Shown: positions 17,868 through 27,130, counted from the first letter of the stretch. The stretch is 64,000 bases of DNA from Paenibacillus sp. SC116 (GCF_024733555.1 NZ_JANIOF010000001.1:2228777-2292776); one strand, 5' to 3'. The notes: generated by a model not told the origin, from the sequence alone. Numbers and translations: made by a program.

Positions 17868-18425
17868 TTAAAATTCTGTTAGCAGTTCTGCTGCTTCTTT
17901 ACGCGGACGGACAGGACGGACTTCATCCGGATAACCAATAAATAGATTGCCGATAATCTTCTCTCCCGGCTGAATACCTAACGTCTTTCTGTAAAATGGC
18001 TGATGAATGTAGCCGCCTGTATGCCACAACATGCCTACACCATCTTCCCATGCAAGCAATTGTAGATTTTGTACGAGTGCACTAACTGCCATTACATCTT
18101 CTTCCCAAATGTTCGGGCGAGGATCTTCAGGCATTACGACGACTAGAAAAGCTGGAATATGCTTCACGTATTCACGATACTTTTGCTTCTGTGCTTCGTC
18201 GCCTTCCTTGAACTTGCCTAACTTGATTACAGACTCCACTAGCTTGTCTGAATACTCCTCTTTCCCTTGCTCACCGATAAATATGAAGCGCCAAGGCTGA
18301 CGCAAACCATGGTTAGGTGCATAAACAGCATCATCCAGCCAACCTAGAACCTGTTCTTTTTTAATAGGTGTATGTTTAAAATTATGGGTAGAGCGACGAC
18401 CACGAATTGTTTCTTTAATAGACAT
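17868..18425 (-). CDS. Nitroreductase-family FMN oxidoreductase
   Basis: 185 aa flavoprotein of the YdjA/RutE-like small nitroreductase group. It starts with SIKETIRGRRSTHNFK, the usual Arg-Arg-Ser FMN-phosphate contact, followed by APNHGLRQPWRFIF. Residues 110-155 contain the LQLLAWEDGVGMLWHTGGY segment and GEKIIGNLFIGYPDE. The substrate is unknown. The promoter contains a Fur-type box in its spacer, so expression should rise under iron limitation. That points to a role in iron or flavin redox chemistry rather than nitroaromatic detoxification (inference). The RBS AAGGAGG is 9 bp before the ATG. Confidence 0.9.
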   Translation of the reverse strand: MSIKETIRGRRSTHNFKHTPIKKEQVLGWLDDAVYAPNHGLRQPWRFIFIGEQGKEEYSDKLVESVIKLGKFKEGDEAQKQKYREYVKHIPAFLVVVMPEDPRPNIWEEDVMAVSALVQNLQLLAWEDGVGMLWHTGGYIHQPFYRKTLGIQPGEKIIGNLFIGYPDEVRPVRPRKEAAELLTEF

Positions 18426-18458
18426 TATGATAAGCCTCCTTATTTCTCCGCTTACTCC

Positions 18459-18487
18459 ATTATATTGATAACGATTATCAATATCAA
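18459..18487 (-). promoter_or_regulatory. Nitroreductase promoter with Fur box exactly in the spacer
   Basis: On the minus strand -35 TTGATA (18482-18487), a 17-bp spacer TTGATAATCGTTATCAA (18465-18481), and -10 TATAAT (18459-18464). The spacer is a 7-1-7 inverted repeat (TGATAAT-C-GTTATCA) matching the Bacillus Fur box TGATAAT-N-ATTATCA with one difference. Fur bound here would occlude RNA polymerase. Confidence 0.8.
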
Positions 18488-18551
18488 ACTATGTTTATGT
18501 TTTTTCTTATATGGATTACAATAGAATATATATGCAAAGGAGGCACCTATC

Positions 18552-19556
18552 TTGAAATTTATTGATAATCAAGGGATTACCGATCCCCGTATAAATTTAG
18601 CAATTGAAGAGTTTGTGCTCAAGCACCTTCCGATGGATGGAGACAGCTATCTTCTCTTCTATATAAATGAGCCATCGATTATTATCGGGCGCAATCAAAA
18701 TACGATCGAGGAAATAAACAGCGATTATGTGAAAGAGCAAGGTATTCATGTCGTTCGCCGCTTATCCGGTGGTGGAGCTGTCTATCATGATCTTGGTAAT
18801 TTGAACTTCAGCTTTTTAACTAAGGATGACGGCGAATCCTTCCACAACTTCCGTAAGTTCACGCAGCCTGTTATCGATACACTTCGCACAATGGGTGTAG
18901 AAGCGGACTTGACTGGCCGCAATGATATTCAAGTGGGTGAGCGCAAAATATCGGGCAATGCGCAATTCTCCACGCGTGGGCGCATGTTCAGTCATGGCAC
19001 ACTCCTGTTCGATTCGCAAATGGAGCATGTTTCTTCCGCTCTGAAAGTAAAAGCGATCAAGGTAGAATCGAAGAGCACGAAGTCTGTTCGTTCTCGCGTA
19101 GCCAATATTACTGAATTTATGTCAGACAAGCTGTCGATGGAGGAATTCCGCAACTCCTTGCTGCGTCATATTTTTGGAATAGAGCCTGAACAAGTTCCCC
19201 AGTACAAACTTACTGAAGAAGACTGGGCGACAATTCATAAAATATCGGAAGAACGCTATCAGAACTGGGATTGGAACTATGGTTACTCTCCGAAGTTCAA
19301 TGTGCAAAATGCGAAGAAATTTACTGGCGGTATCGTAGACGTTCGCCTTGATATTAAAGATGGACTCATCGAATCGCTCACGATTTTCGGAGATTTCTTC
19401 GGGCTTGGTGAAGTAAAAGATATTGAAGAGCGTCTTGCAGGTGTTCGTTATGAAGAGCAGGCCGTCCGCGATACATTAGCGGATATCGATATCCCTTATT
19501 ATCTTGGCCGTGTTGAACGTGAAGAGTTTATCTCCCTACTCATGTTGAATGACTAA
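18552..19556 (+). CDS. lplA: Lipoate--protein ligase A
   Basis: ATP-dependent attachment of free lipoate to lipoyl domains of 2-oxoacid dehydrogenases or GcvH, in the cytoplasm. 334 aa with the accessory C-terminal domain, matching LplJ/LplA. Motifs are IIIGRNQNTIEEIN, the lipoyl-AMP loop RRLSGGGAVYHDLGNLNFSF, and the GERKISGNAQ lysine segment. The TTG start at 18552 stands 8 bp after AAAGGAGG. The Fur box of the divergent nitroreductase is about 70 bp upstream and might also affect this gene. Confidence 0.95.
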   Translation: MKFIDNQGITDPRINLAIEEFVLKHLPMDGDSYLLFYINEPSIIIGRNQNTIEEINSDYVKEQGIHVVRRLSGGGAVYHDLGNLNFSFLTKDDGESFHNFRKFTQPVIDTLRTMGVEADLTGRNDIQVGERKISGNAQFSTRGRMFSHGTLLFDSQMEHVSSALKVKAIKVESKSTKSVRSRVANITEFMSDKLSMEEFRNSLLRHIFGIEPEQVPQYKLTEEDWATIHKISEERYQNWDWNYGYSPKFNVQNAKKFTGGIVDVRLDIKDGLIESLTIFGDFFGLGEVKDIEERLAGVRYEEQAVRDTLADIDIPYYLGRVEREEFISLLMLND

Positions 19557-19568
19557 ATGAAGACAACG

Positions 19569-19628
19569 TAACCCAGGAGTTTGGTCAGTTAAAGGTCCCT
19601 ATCCTTCCTGACAGCTGCTGGGTTATTC
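19569..19628 (+). terminator. Probable terminator after lplA
   Basis: AACCCAG (19570-19576) pairs with CTGGGTT (19618-19624) around a TCAG/CTGA inner stem. The T-run is weak. Confidence 0.55.
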
Positions 19629-19699
19629 TTTATGTTACTTACTTGTATGATTCATCTATTCTATTACCATTGACATCGCTATAATAGAAAGGGACCTTT
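19591..19699. repeat. Perfect 10-bp inverted repeat AAAGGTCCCT / AGGGACCTTT
   Basis: Arms at 19591-19600 and 19690-19699 in the gap before the DMT transporter. They could form a large stem or an alternative to the lplA terminator. Function unknown. Confidence 0.5.
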
Positions 19700-19802
19700 A
19701 TCTTTCCGCGTTCATAATCTATTACCGACTTCTCTAGTGCGTGCGGATAAATGTTTGAATTACCTAACAGCTTATGAGTGTCGGAGGAGATTATAACACC
19801 CT

Positions 19803-20708
19803 ATGGAACGCGATTGGATTGTTTATGTGACCTTGTTGTTCGTGGCTTTTGTGTGGGGAGCGAGCTTCATCATCGTACAGGCAGCTGTACAAACGCTGCC
19901 GCCTTTAGCCTTTAATGCCGTTCGTTTTATCGGATCAGCCCTCTTATTTCTAGGTGTCCTGCTATTTTCACGAGTCAGACTACAAGAGAGACTTTCGCCG
20001 AAGCTGGCATTACACGGCATTATATTAGGTATTTGTTTATTTGCGGCTTATGCCTTTCAAACCGTGGGCTTGCTTCATACGACAACGACCAATACAGGGT
20101 TTATTACAGGAATATCGGTCGTGCTGGTTCCGTTTTTCAGCGTCATTCTCGCACAGCAAAAGCTAGCTTTGCCAACTTGGATTGCTGCTGTGTTAGCACT
20201 CGTCGGACTCTATCTATTAACATTCAACGGACAATTATTCCAATGGAACTATGGCGATATGCTCGTACTGCTTTGCGCGGTCTGCTTCGCGCTTCATATT
20301 GCTTTTACAGGAATATACGCATCATTGCACGACACTATTGCTTTAGTTACCATCCAGTTAACAACAGTCGGTGTGCTTGCAACGATAAGTTCGCTTTTAT
20401 TAGAACCGCTGCAATCACCAGCTGACTTCGTACAATCGATCTTAGGTCCACAAGTATTGTTCGCTTTACTTATCTCGATTGGACTATCGACAGCATTTGC
20501 ATTTTGGGCACAAACTTGGTGTCAGAAGCATATTTCTGCTGATCGTGTTGCGCTTATATTTGCTACGGAACCCGTGTTTGCCGCTATTACGGGCATCGCC
20601 TTTGCAGGTGAAAGACTCGGTGCATTAGCAGTATGGGGTTGTCTTTGTATATTTTGCAGTATGATTGTTGCAGAATGGAAATGGAAGAGGCGACAACAGG
20701 TACAATAG
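19803..20708 (+). CDS. EamA/DMT-family transporter
   Basis: Ten-helix inner-membrane transporter, 301 aa, two EamA repeats of about 140 residues. The first opens with LFVAFVWGASFIIVQ and has FNAVRFIGSALLF; the second ends with ALIFATEPVFAAITGIAFAGERL, both classical EamA signatures. Substrate unknown (metabolite or amino-acid efflux in relatives). RBS GGAGGAG. The HAD gene follows 48 bp downstream on the same strand and may be co-transcribed. Confidence 0.93.
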   Translation: MERDWIVYVTLLFVAFVWGASFIIVQAAVQTLPPLAFNAVRFIGSALLFLGVLLFSRVRLQERLSPKLALHGIILGICLFAAYAFQTVGLLHTTTTNTGFITGISVVLVPFFSVILAQQKLALPTWIAAVLALVGLYLLTFNGQLFQWNYGDMLVLLCAVCFALHIAFTGIYASLHDTIALVTIQLTTVGVLATISSLLLEPLQSPADFVQSILGPQVLFALLISIGLSTAFAFWAQTWCQKHISADRVALIFATEPVFAAITGIAFAGERLGALAVWGCLCIFCSMIVAEWKWKRRQQVQ

Positions 20709-20756
20709 AAAAAGAAGATTAGTCTACAGAAATCATAATAGAGGGAGAAACCTGCT

Positions 20757-21566
20757 ATGTATAAATTAATTGCCATCGACGTTGACGATACGTTGATTAC
20801 CGATGAAAAAGTCGTTACAGACGGTACCAAGCAAGCGCTTATCCAAGCGATTGAGCAAGGAACAGCTGTTACACTCGCGACAGGGCGGATGTACGCATCT
20901 GCACGCAATATCGCACTACAAACAGGATTGAATGTACCGCTAATTACGTATCAAGGCTCACTTATTAAAAATGTCATTAGCGGTGAGGTTCTTTACGAAT
21001 GTGCGGTGCCTGACGATGCTGCTATGAAGCTCTTCGAATATTGCGAGTCCAAAGGTCTTCATTTGCAACTTTACGTGGATGACCAAGTGTACGCGCAAGA
21101 GAAAAATGATAAGCTAATCGCTTATTGCGAGCTGTCTAACATTCCTTACACAATCGAACCAGACTTTAGAGGGGTGTTGTCACGCCATCGTTCAACGAAA
21201 ATGCTGATTATCGATGAGCCATCTCTGCTTGACGAGGTAGCAGCACATCTGCGCGGTTTGCTAGGACCGGATGTTCATATTACCAAGTCGAAGCCGCACT
21301 TCTTGGAAATTACTCATCGTGAAGGTACAAAAGGCCATGCACTTCGCTTCTTGGCGGAGCATTTCGGCTGCACATTGGAAGAAACGATTGGGATCGGCGA
21401 CTCTTGGAATGACCATGATCTTATTGAAACAGCCGGACTTGGCGTGGCTATGGGTAATGCTGTTTCTTCCTTAAAAGAAATTGCTGATTATATTACGCTG
21501 TCCAATAATGAAGAAGGCGTACGCCATGTCATTGAGAAGTTCGTGTTGAATCAAAGCGAAGTATAA
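20757..21566 (+). CDS. Cof-type HAD-IIB phosphatase
   Basis: 269 aa cytoplasmic sugar-phosphate/nucleotide phosphatase of the YkrA/YidA group. HAD motif I is AIDVDDTLI, motif II is VTLATGRMYASA, and motif IV is IGIGDSWNDHDLIETAG, followed by VAMGNAVSSLKEIADYIT. The C2B cap lies at about 85-185. Substrate not determinable. RBS AGAGGGAG before the ATG; a terminator follows. Confidence 0.95.
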   Translation: MYKLIAIDVDDTLITDEKVVTDGTKQALIQAIEQGTAVTLATGRMYASARNIALQTGLNVPLITYQGSLIKNVISGEVLYECAVPDDAAMKLFEYCESKGLHLQLYVDDQVYAQEKNDKLIAYCELSNIPYTIEPDFRGVLSRHRSTKMLIIDEPSLLDEVAAHLRGLLGPDVHITKSKPHFLEITHREGTKGHALRFLAEHFGCTLEETIGIGDSWNDHDLIETAGLGVAMGNAVSSLKEIADYITLSNNEEGVRHVIEKFVLNQSEV

Positions 21567-21608
21567 GAACATGTAGTTTAAGAACGTAAAGTTTAGATTT
21601 CTATAGAA

Positions 21609-21683
21609 AGAGCCTTCATTAGCACAATGGCGTATAAAGGTTAGCCCCTATTACCCCTATCGTGCTCGTGAAGGCTCTCTTAT
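21609..21683 (+). terminator. Terminator after the HAD phosphatase gene
   Basis: AGAGCCTTCA pairs with TGAAGGCTCT, with a nested AGCAC/GTGCT stem, and is followed by a T-rich tract. Confidence 0.85.
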
Positions 21684-21796
21684 TTTACTTTAAAACCATA
21701 CTATCTCAACTCTGTATTCTGTAGTAAGGCACTCACTGCTTATGATTCTGCCTACTTGTTTGCTAAGTGCAGTGTAAATACTGAACCTGCAGAATA

Positions 21797-22657
21797 TTAG
21801 ACTTGCAGCTCCAACCCAAATGCCGCAAGCTTGACATGCGAAGGCAAGTTATAATTACTGCGAACATCCACGCCATGCGACATATGCGTAAATATCGTTT
21901 GCCGTGGCTGAATATACTCAATCAACTGCAACGCCTCGACCATATCATAGACAGAGCGAGTATGATATTCATAGGGCTCTTCGTAGAAGTTGGTTCCAAG
22001 GATAAGTACATCCAACTCTGTAAAATGCTTGAGTTCCTTTTCACCTAGACCAATCGCATCCGAAGCATAAAGCCAGCTATACTTCTTCTCTTCCCCGAGA
22101 TTAGCCAATTGGTTACGATCAAAGCGATAAGCATAGGAGTAGCCATTTTTACCATGATTCACTCGAATCGGGGTCACCGCCCAATCTTCCCATACCCACT
22201 CGTCTTCGATAGCGGTAAAGGTAATATGGGCTGACAGCCAAGGATACATCGATTGTATCGTTTGCAGAACTTCAAGTGGTGCATAAACTTGTCCACGTCT
22301 TTCCATCCAGCGGCAGCAGTCCGCGTAGGCAGGCAAACCTGCAATATGATCTTGATGCGCATGCGTCACCAAAATACGGTCGATCCACCGTTTACCGGTA
22401 CGCTCCATCTGTTCCGCCCAATCTGGTCCACAATCGATAAGCATATGTTCATTCCCAGATATCGCTGATGCTTCTCGTTCCAAGAGAACAGATGAACGCA
22501 GCCTGCGATTCAATTGGCTGTCTCTCGCTTCCATGCAAACTTCACATTCACAGTAGACTCTCGGTACGCCAAGCGAATCACTTGTGCCAAGAAATTGTAC
22601 TTGCCAAGGAGAGGACTCTTGCACGGAATGATTTAATTGTGGTAATTGCAATTTCAC
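21797..22657 (-). CDS. PhnP-like metallo-beta-lactamase-fold phosphodiesterase
   Basis: 286 aa. It carries the PhnP layout: QFLGTSDSLGVPRVYCECEVC with the structural zinc cysteines, LIDCGPDWAEQ, the metal motif LVTHAHQDHIAGLPAY, and late TNFYEEP and FTHMSH segments supplying further ligands. PhnP hydrolyses 5-phosphoribosyl 1,2-cyclic phosphate; here no phn genes are nearby, so the substrate may be another cyclic phosphate. The start GTG at 22657 is 8 bp after AAGGAG; an in-frame GTG at 22666 overlaps that RBS. Confidence 0.82.
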   Translation of the reverse strand: MKLQLPQLNHSVQESSPWQVQFLGTSDSLGVPRVYCECEVCMEARDSQLNRRLRSSVLLEREASAISGNEHMLIDCGPDWAEQMERTGKRWIDRILVTHAHQDHIAGLPAYADCCRWMERRGQVYAPLEVLQTIQSMYPWLSAHITFTAIEDEWVWEDWAVTPIRVNHGKNGYSYAYRFDRNQLANLGEEKKYSWLYASDAIGLGEKELKHFTELDVLILGTNFYEEPYEYHTRSVYDMVEALQLIEYIQPRQTIFTHMSHGVDVRSNYNLPSHVKLAAFGLELQV

Positions 22658-22889
22658 CGTCTTCACTCCTTGTCTTATGTATTATGATTCACAGATCGAA
22701 TATATAGCAAACTGCAATAGAACAATAATTGCATATAGAAAATGAGCTCATTCAAAAAATGATCACAAATTAAATCGCACATATGACTTTGAACTATTTC
22801 GCAAATTGTATATCATATTTAGTATAAACGCTTATGACGTGAAGCTCCAGTTCCTTAACGGAGTCGATGCAGCAGGAGGGTAAGTAAGG

Positions 22890-23606
22890 ATGAACATAGA
22901 AATTGTAGCTCACCGCGGATATGCTGGGGTATTTCCTGAAAATACGATGGAAGCGTTCCGTCGTTCAGTGGCGCTTCGCGCAGACAGCATTGAGTTGGAT
23001 ATTCACCATTCACGCGAGGGAATACCTGTCGTCATTCACGATGACACGCTGGATCGTACAACGACAACAATAGGATCGGTTCGCTCACTTCCAGTGTCTC
23101 AGATTCAAGCAGCAGATGCGGGCAGCAAGTTCAAGCCTGAATTCACAGGCTGCAACGTGCCCCTGCTAGAAGAAGCATTAAAGCTATGCCAAGATTGTGG
23201 GGCAGGCTTGCAGCTTGAGATCAAAGAACAGATCAATGAGGATGAAGCACGTGCACTACTGCATCTGCTGTCGGTTTATGACATGAGCAAGCGTACGATG
23301 ATTATTTCTTTTTACAAACAAAATTTAGACCTGCTGCGTCGTTTAGATGCGGAAATAGAACTGGGCTTTCTAACGACAGAACCGATTGCATTGGAGTCGT
23401 TGGTTCCACTTGCTCCGTCTTGCCTTTGTGCCCATTATCCATTGCTATTGAAGCATCCTGAGCTTATACAACAAGCACGTGGATTGAATGTGGATGTGGC
23501 CGTATGGACGATTCGCGATGTTGAAACCGCTAAGCAGCTAGTAAAGCTCGGTGTCTATCGACTTACTTCCGATATTCCACTGAATCATCAGGATCTACGA
23601 CTATGA
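22890..23606 (+). CDS. Glycerophosphodiester phosphodiesterase
   Basis: Hydrolyses glycerophosphodiesters to glycerol-3-phosphate and an alcohol. 238 aa, short UgpQ type without a signal peptide, so cytoplasmic. The GDPD motif set is intact: AHRGYAGVFPENTMEAF, ELDIHHSREGIPVVIHDDTLDR, and LQLEIKEQ. The C-terminus VWTIRDVETAKQLVKLGV is also typical. RBS GGAGGG, and the stop overlaps the next gene by four bases. Confidence 0.95.
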   Translation: MNIEIVAHRGYAGVFPENTMEAFRRSVALRADSIELDIHHSREGIPVVIHDDTLDRTTTTIGSVRSLPVSQIQAADAGSKFKPEFTGCNVPLLEEALKLCQDCGAGLQLEIKEQINEDEARALLHLLSVYDMSKRTMIISFYKQNLDLLRRLDAEIELGFLTTEPIALESLVPLAPSCLCAHYPLLLKHPELIQQARGLNVDVAVWTIRDVETAKQLVKLGVYRLTSDIPLNHQDLRL

Positions 23607-23980
23607 GAGAAACTATGAGAGAATCAGCCAAAGTGAATTATTCCGTTGTAACGAAACATAGAACAGAATATCCTAACCCACTCGTTTTATTAAAAGGTCA
23701 GTCTATATTTATTGGCGAAAAATACAGCGGACCTGAAGAATGGGATAATTGGTACTACTGTACAACATTGGATCATAAACATGGAGGCTGGGTTCCAGGC
23801 CAACTTATTGATGTAATTGAAGCACAAGGGGTTATCTTAGAAGATTATACGGCAAAAGAATTGGATGTTAATGAAGGAGAACAGGTTGTTGGCACAAAAG
23901 AACTTAACGGTTGGATTTGGTGTGTAAACACGCTTAACTCTGAAGAGGGATGGGTGCCTAAAGAAAACTTAAAACCCTAG
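23603..23980 (+). CDS. Tandem SH3-like domain protein
   Basis: 125 aa, two consecutive SH3-like units at about 15-68 and 72-123. Each carries a WYYC/WIWC core and a GGWVPGQL / EGWVPKENL end. No signal peptide or membrane segment is visible. Similar small proteins occur alone in Bacillales, often annotated as hypothetical or ligand-binding SH3. The ATGA overlap with the phosphodiesterase suggests coupled translation, and a functional link is possible but unproven. An ATG at 23615 is an alternative start. Confidence 0.8.
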   Translation: MRETMRESAKVNYSVVTKHRTEYPNPLVLLKGQSIFIGEKYSGPEEWDNWYYCTTLDHKHGGWVPGQLIDVIEAQGVILEDYTAKELDVNEGEQVVGTKELNGWIWCVNTLNSEEGWVPKENLKP

Positions 23981-24047
23981 TTAGTAAAAAGGCTGCCTCT
24001 CCTTGCTAAAAGCACATTATTATTAACAACATCCTTTACACAAATAG

Positions 24048-24095
24048 AAAGCGCCGAGCTTCTCTAAGAAAATGAGGAGCGACTCGGCGCTTTTT
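24048..24095. terminator. Bidirectional terminator between GDPD-SH3 and sulfate operons
   Basis: AAAGCGCCGAG pairs perfectly with CTCGGCGCTTT, with a nested GCTTCT/AGGAGC part. T-runs exist on the plus side, and three or more T on the minus side. Confidence 0.9.
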
Positions 24096-24107
24096 CAACT
24101 TTGTATA

Positions 24108-25199
24108 TTACGATTTGTCTATCCCAGCAAGCACATCGTACCAGATGCCTCGTCTGCTGTACAACGTGCTGCGTACCTGATCCCAGCCACCTAGATCATC
24201 GATCGTGAACAAACCTTCGGGATTTATAAATGTATCTGATAGTTGCGCGTTCACTTGCTCATTTACAGGCCGGAAACCCGCTTCTACCCATAGTTGTTGA
24301 GCTTTTTCACTCCGCAAAAATTCAACAAATGCTTCCGCTGCTTCACGAGTGCCATGCTTGTCGACATACTTATCCACGACAACGACCGGATTCTCAATCT
24401 GAATCGTATGCTTTGGAACGACAATTTCATAGTCTACACCTTGCTTTACCCGTGCTTTAAGCTCATTTTCATACGTCACAATTGCGTCACCAACACCGTA
24501 TTCGAAGGCGGCCATTGATGCACGTCCGCTCTTATCCATCGAAATGACTCGATCATGCACTTGATGGAGCAGCTGCTTAGCAAACTTCGGTCCATCAACA
24601 CCTTGTTCAGCAGCCATCTTCAATCCTGCACCGTAAATGGCGTTAATATCCCATTGTGCTCCACCGGATGTTTTCGGATTTGGGTACAACACATCTACAT
24701 CTGAACGGGTAAGATCCTTCCAGTCCTTGATGCTAAGTGGATTGTTCGCCCTCGTACCAATAACAACGATGGAACGTGTCACCATCCCTTGATACGGATC
24801 TCGCTGCTTCCAATCTTCAGGGATAAGCTCTGCATCAACAAGCTTGTCGATGTCCCCTTCCATCGCGAGCAAGGCCACATCCGCTTCCATACCGCTTGCT
24901 ATCGAACGTGCTTGAGTGCCGGAAGCTTCATAAGACTGTTGGAATTCCACCGTCTGCCCTGTCTTCTCCTTCCACTCCGCTTGGAACGCTGGAAGAATGG
25001 GCTGAATCGCATCCCGCGCAACGGAATAGGCACCAATTACGAGCGTCACCGAATTATTGCCGCTCGTAACAGGCTGCACATCAACGGATTCATAGGATGA
25101 ATCCGCTGCAGGGGAACTGCAAGCAGTGACGAATATCAATATGAAGAGCATGCATACCTGCATGAACCTGGTACAAACACGTACTGCTTGTGGCTCCAT
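24108..25199 (-). CDS. sbp: Sulfate-binding lipoprotein of the ABC importer
   Basis: Extracellular lipid-anchored binding protein, 363 aa. The signal peptide ends in lipobox IFVTAC. The mature part follows the Sbp/CysP pattern: LVIGAYSVARDAIQPILPAF, FQQSYEASGTQARSI, DVDVLYPNPKTSGGAQWDINAIYGA, and VPKHTIQIENPVVVVDKYV. Unusually it is the last gene of the operon, after cysT-cysW-cysA. RBS AAGGAGC. Thiosulfate or molybdate binding cannot be excluded. Confidence 0.92.
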   Translation of the reverse strand: MEPQAVRVCTRFMQVCMLFILIFVTACSSPAADSSYESVDVQPVTSGNNSVTLVIGAYSVARDAIQPILPAFQAEWKEKTGQTVEFQQSYEASGTQARSIASGMEADVALLAMEGDIDKLVDAELIPEDWKQRDPYQGMVTRSIVVIGTRANNPLSIKDWKDLTRSDVDVLYPNPKTSGGAQWDINAIYGAGLKMAAEQGVDGPKFAKQLLHQVHDRVISMDKSGRASMAAFEYGVGDAIVTYENELKARVKQGVDYEIVVPKHTIQIENPVVVVDKYVDKHGTREAAEAFVEFLRSEKAQQLWVEAGFRPVNEQVNAQLSDTFINPEGLFTIDDLGGWDQVRSTLYSRRGIWYDVLAGIDKS

Positions 25200-25221
25200 C
25201 TGCTAATGCTCCTTTCCCTCG

Positions 25222-26286
25222 TTAAATCATGATAGGCATCGGATCTTCTTTCAACGAATTCTCTATTACGGAATGATTGTCACCGTCAAATACATACACA
25301 CGGTGAATGAGAACTTGAACCGTTTCGCCAATTTGCAATACGGGACTTTCCAAGCTGCGATAGGTCTTCAATAGCAAGTCTCCTACAGCTACCTCTATCA
25401 TCCATTCACTACCGCGGAAGTGCATCGCCTTGACAACTCCATTCTCACTCGCGGAAGCTAGTTTCAACTCTCCAGGTTGGCCCACTTCGATATATTCAGG
25501 TCGAATCAATACTTTCGTATCCGATTGTGCAGACACTTCACCGAATCCTTTCAGCTGACCAATACTCTCCAATAGCGTAGACTCTCCGATAAACTCTGCC
25601 ACGAATGGTGTCCGGGGAGATTTGTAGATGTCCCACGGTGTACCTTTTTGCTCAACAGTCCCTTGTTGAATAATCATAATTTCATCCGCAACCTCAATCG
25701 CCTCGTCCTGATCATGCGTGACGAAGATCGACGTAATGCCAACGCGTTCAATAAGAGACTTAAGCCAACTGCGCAGCTCTTTGCGAATTTTCGCATCGAT
25801 TGCTGCGAATGGTTCATCCAACAGCAGCAGCTGTGGTTCCGGAGCAAGAGCACGGGCAAATGCAACGCGCTGGCGCTGACCGCCTGACAATTGATGCGGA
25901 TAACGCTTCTCCACACCGCTAAGCCCCGTAAGTTCAAGCAGTTCAGCGACTCTTGCACGAATGCGTGCTTTGGGCCACTTTTGAATCGTCAATCCGAATG
26001 CTATATTGTCATACACCGTCATATGTTTGAATAAGGCATAATGTTGAAACACAAAGCCAATCCCGCGTTCCTGTGGAGGAACATCGTTCATCACTTTTCC
26101 ATGAAACAGAATCTCACCGCTGTCCGGATACTCCAAACCTGCCAACATACGCAGTACGGATGTTTTGCCGCCGCCACTCGGACCAAGTAAGCCAATCAAC
26201 TGTCCGGGTTCAATCGAGAAGTTAACGTCACGTACAGCATGATATTGTCCGAACCATTTATTCAAGTCACGTACTTCAATGTGCAT
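25222..26286 (-). CDS. cysA: Sulfate ABC transporter ATP-binding protein
   Basis: 354 aa ATPase of the importer. Walker A GPSGGGKTSVLR, Q-loop FQHYALFKHMTVYDNIAFGL, signature LSGGQRQRVAFARAL, Walker B LLLLDEPFAAID, and H-loop VTHDQDEAIEVAD. A TOBE-like regulatory domain occupies about 240-345. The start overlaps the cysW end by 11 bp. Confidence 0.95.
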   Translation of the reverse strand: MHIEVRDLNKWFGQYHAVRDVNFSIEPGQLIGLLGPSGGGKTSVLRMLAGLEYPDSGEILFHGKVMNDVPPQERGIGFVFQHYALFKHMTVYDNIAFGLTIQKWPKARIRARVAELLELTGLSGVEKRYPHQLSGGQRQRVAFARALAPEPQLLLLDEPFAAIDAKIRKELRSWLKSLIERVGITSIFVTHDQDEAIEVADEIMIIQQGTVEQKGTPWDIYKSPRTPFVAEFIGESTLLESIGQLKGFGEVSAQSDTKVLIRPEYIEVGQPGELKLASASENGVVKAMHFRGSEWMIEVAVGDLLLKTYRSLESPVLQIGETVQVLIHRVYVFDGDNHSVIENSLKEDPMPIMI

Positions 26287-27130
26287 GCGTATGCACTCCC
26301 TTCCGTCTCTTCGCCCATTCCATTACAAGTAATAGGGTTATCGAACATACAGCAAGCACCAAAGCTACACTGTTAGCTGAAGCAATATTGAAATTGTCTA
26401 CATCTTGATAAACGAGTGTTGTTAACGTCTGTGTCTTATTCATGATGTTGCCTGATACGACTAACACAGCTCCGAATTCCCCTAACGAACGTGCTACAGT
26501 CAGAACTACACCATACGTAACACCCCAACGAATCGATGGCCAAGTTACTTTCCAAAACGTCGTCCAACTGTAAGCTCCCAGCATAGAGGCCGCTTCTTCC
26601 TGCTGTGTTCCAATCTCCTGCAATACAGGAACAATTTCACGCACCATCAATGGAAAGGTAACGAATAGCGTTGCAAGCACCATACCCGGAAAAGCGTATA
26701 CGATAGGCATACCTAAGTCCGAGAAGAAGGCACCCATAACGGTCTGCGGTCCTAATAGCAGCATAATCATAAACCCACCGATAACGGGGGACACAGCAAA
26801 GGGCAAATCTATCATGCTGTTTAAAAAGTGTCTTACTTTAGAATTTAGCCACTGTCCCCGTACGAGCATAATGGCGGTTAAAATACCAAACAACGTATTA
26901 AGAAGTGTAACGACTACCACGACAGATAGCGTTATCCACATGGCATGAAGAGCCTCTGGTCGTATTAAAGCTTGAAACAGTGATTGCACACCGTGATCAA
27001 AAGCCCCAATGACGATCTGCACGAGAGGTACAATTAATAATACAAGGAACACAAAATACGTAATGAATATGAGAATCTTAGAAGAAGTTGATGATTTCTT
27101 TGAGGTTAATGTAGATGATGTAGTTGACAT
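26276..27130 (-). CDS. cysW: Sulfate ABC transporter permease CysW
   Basis: 284 aa with six helices. An N-terminal Ser/Thr-rich stretch is followed by FITYFVFLVLLIVPLVQIV. The EAA loop (QQEEAASMLGAYSWTTFWKVTWP) is typical of CysW/CysT. The ATG at 27130 lies 7 bp after AAGGAGG and overlaps the cysT stop by one base. Confidence 0.94.
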   Translation of the reverse strand: MSTTSSTLTSKKSSTSSKILIFITYFVFLVLLIVPLVQIVIGAFDHGVQSLFQALIRPEALHAMWITLSVVVVVTLLNTLFGILTAIMLVRGQWLNSKVRHFLNSMIDLPFAVSPVIGGFMIMLLLGPQTVMGAFFSDLGMPIVYAFPGMVLATLFVTFPLMVREIVPVLQEIGTQQEEAASMLGAYSWTTFWKVTWPSIRWGVTYGVVLTVARSLGEFGAVLVVSGNIMNKTQTLTTLVYQDVDNFNIASANSVALVLAVCSITLLLVMEWAKRRKGVHTHAH

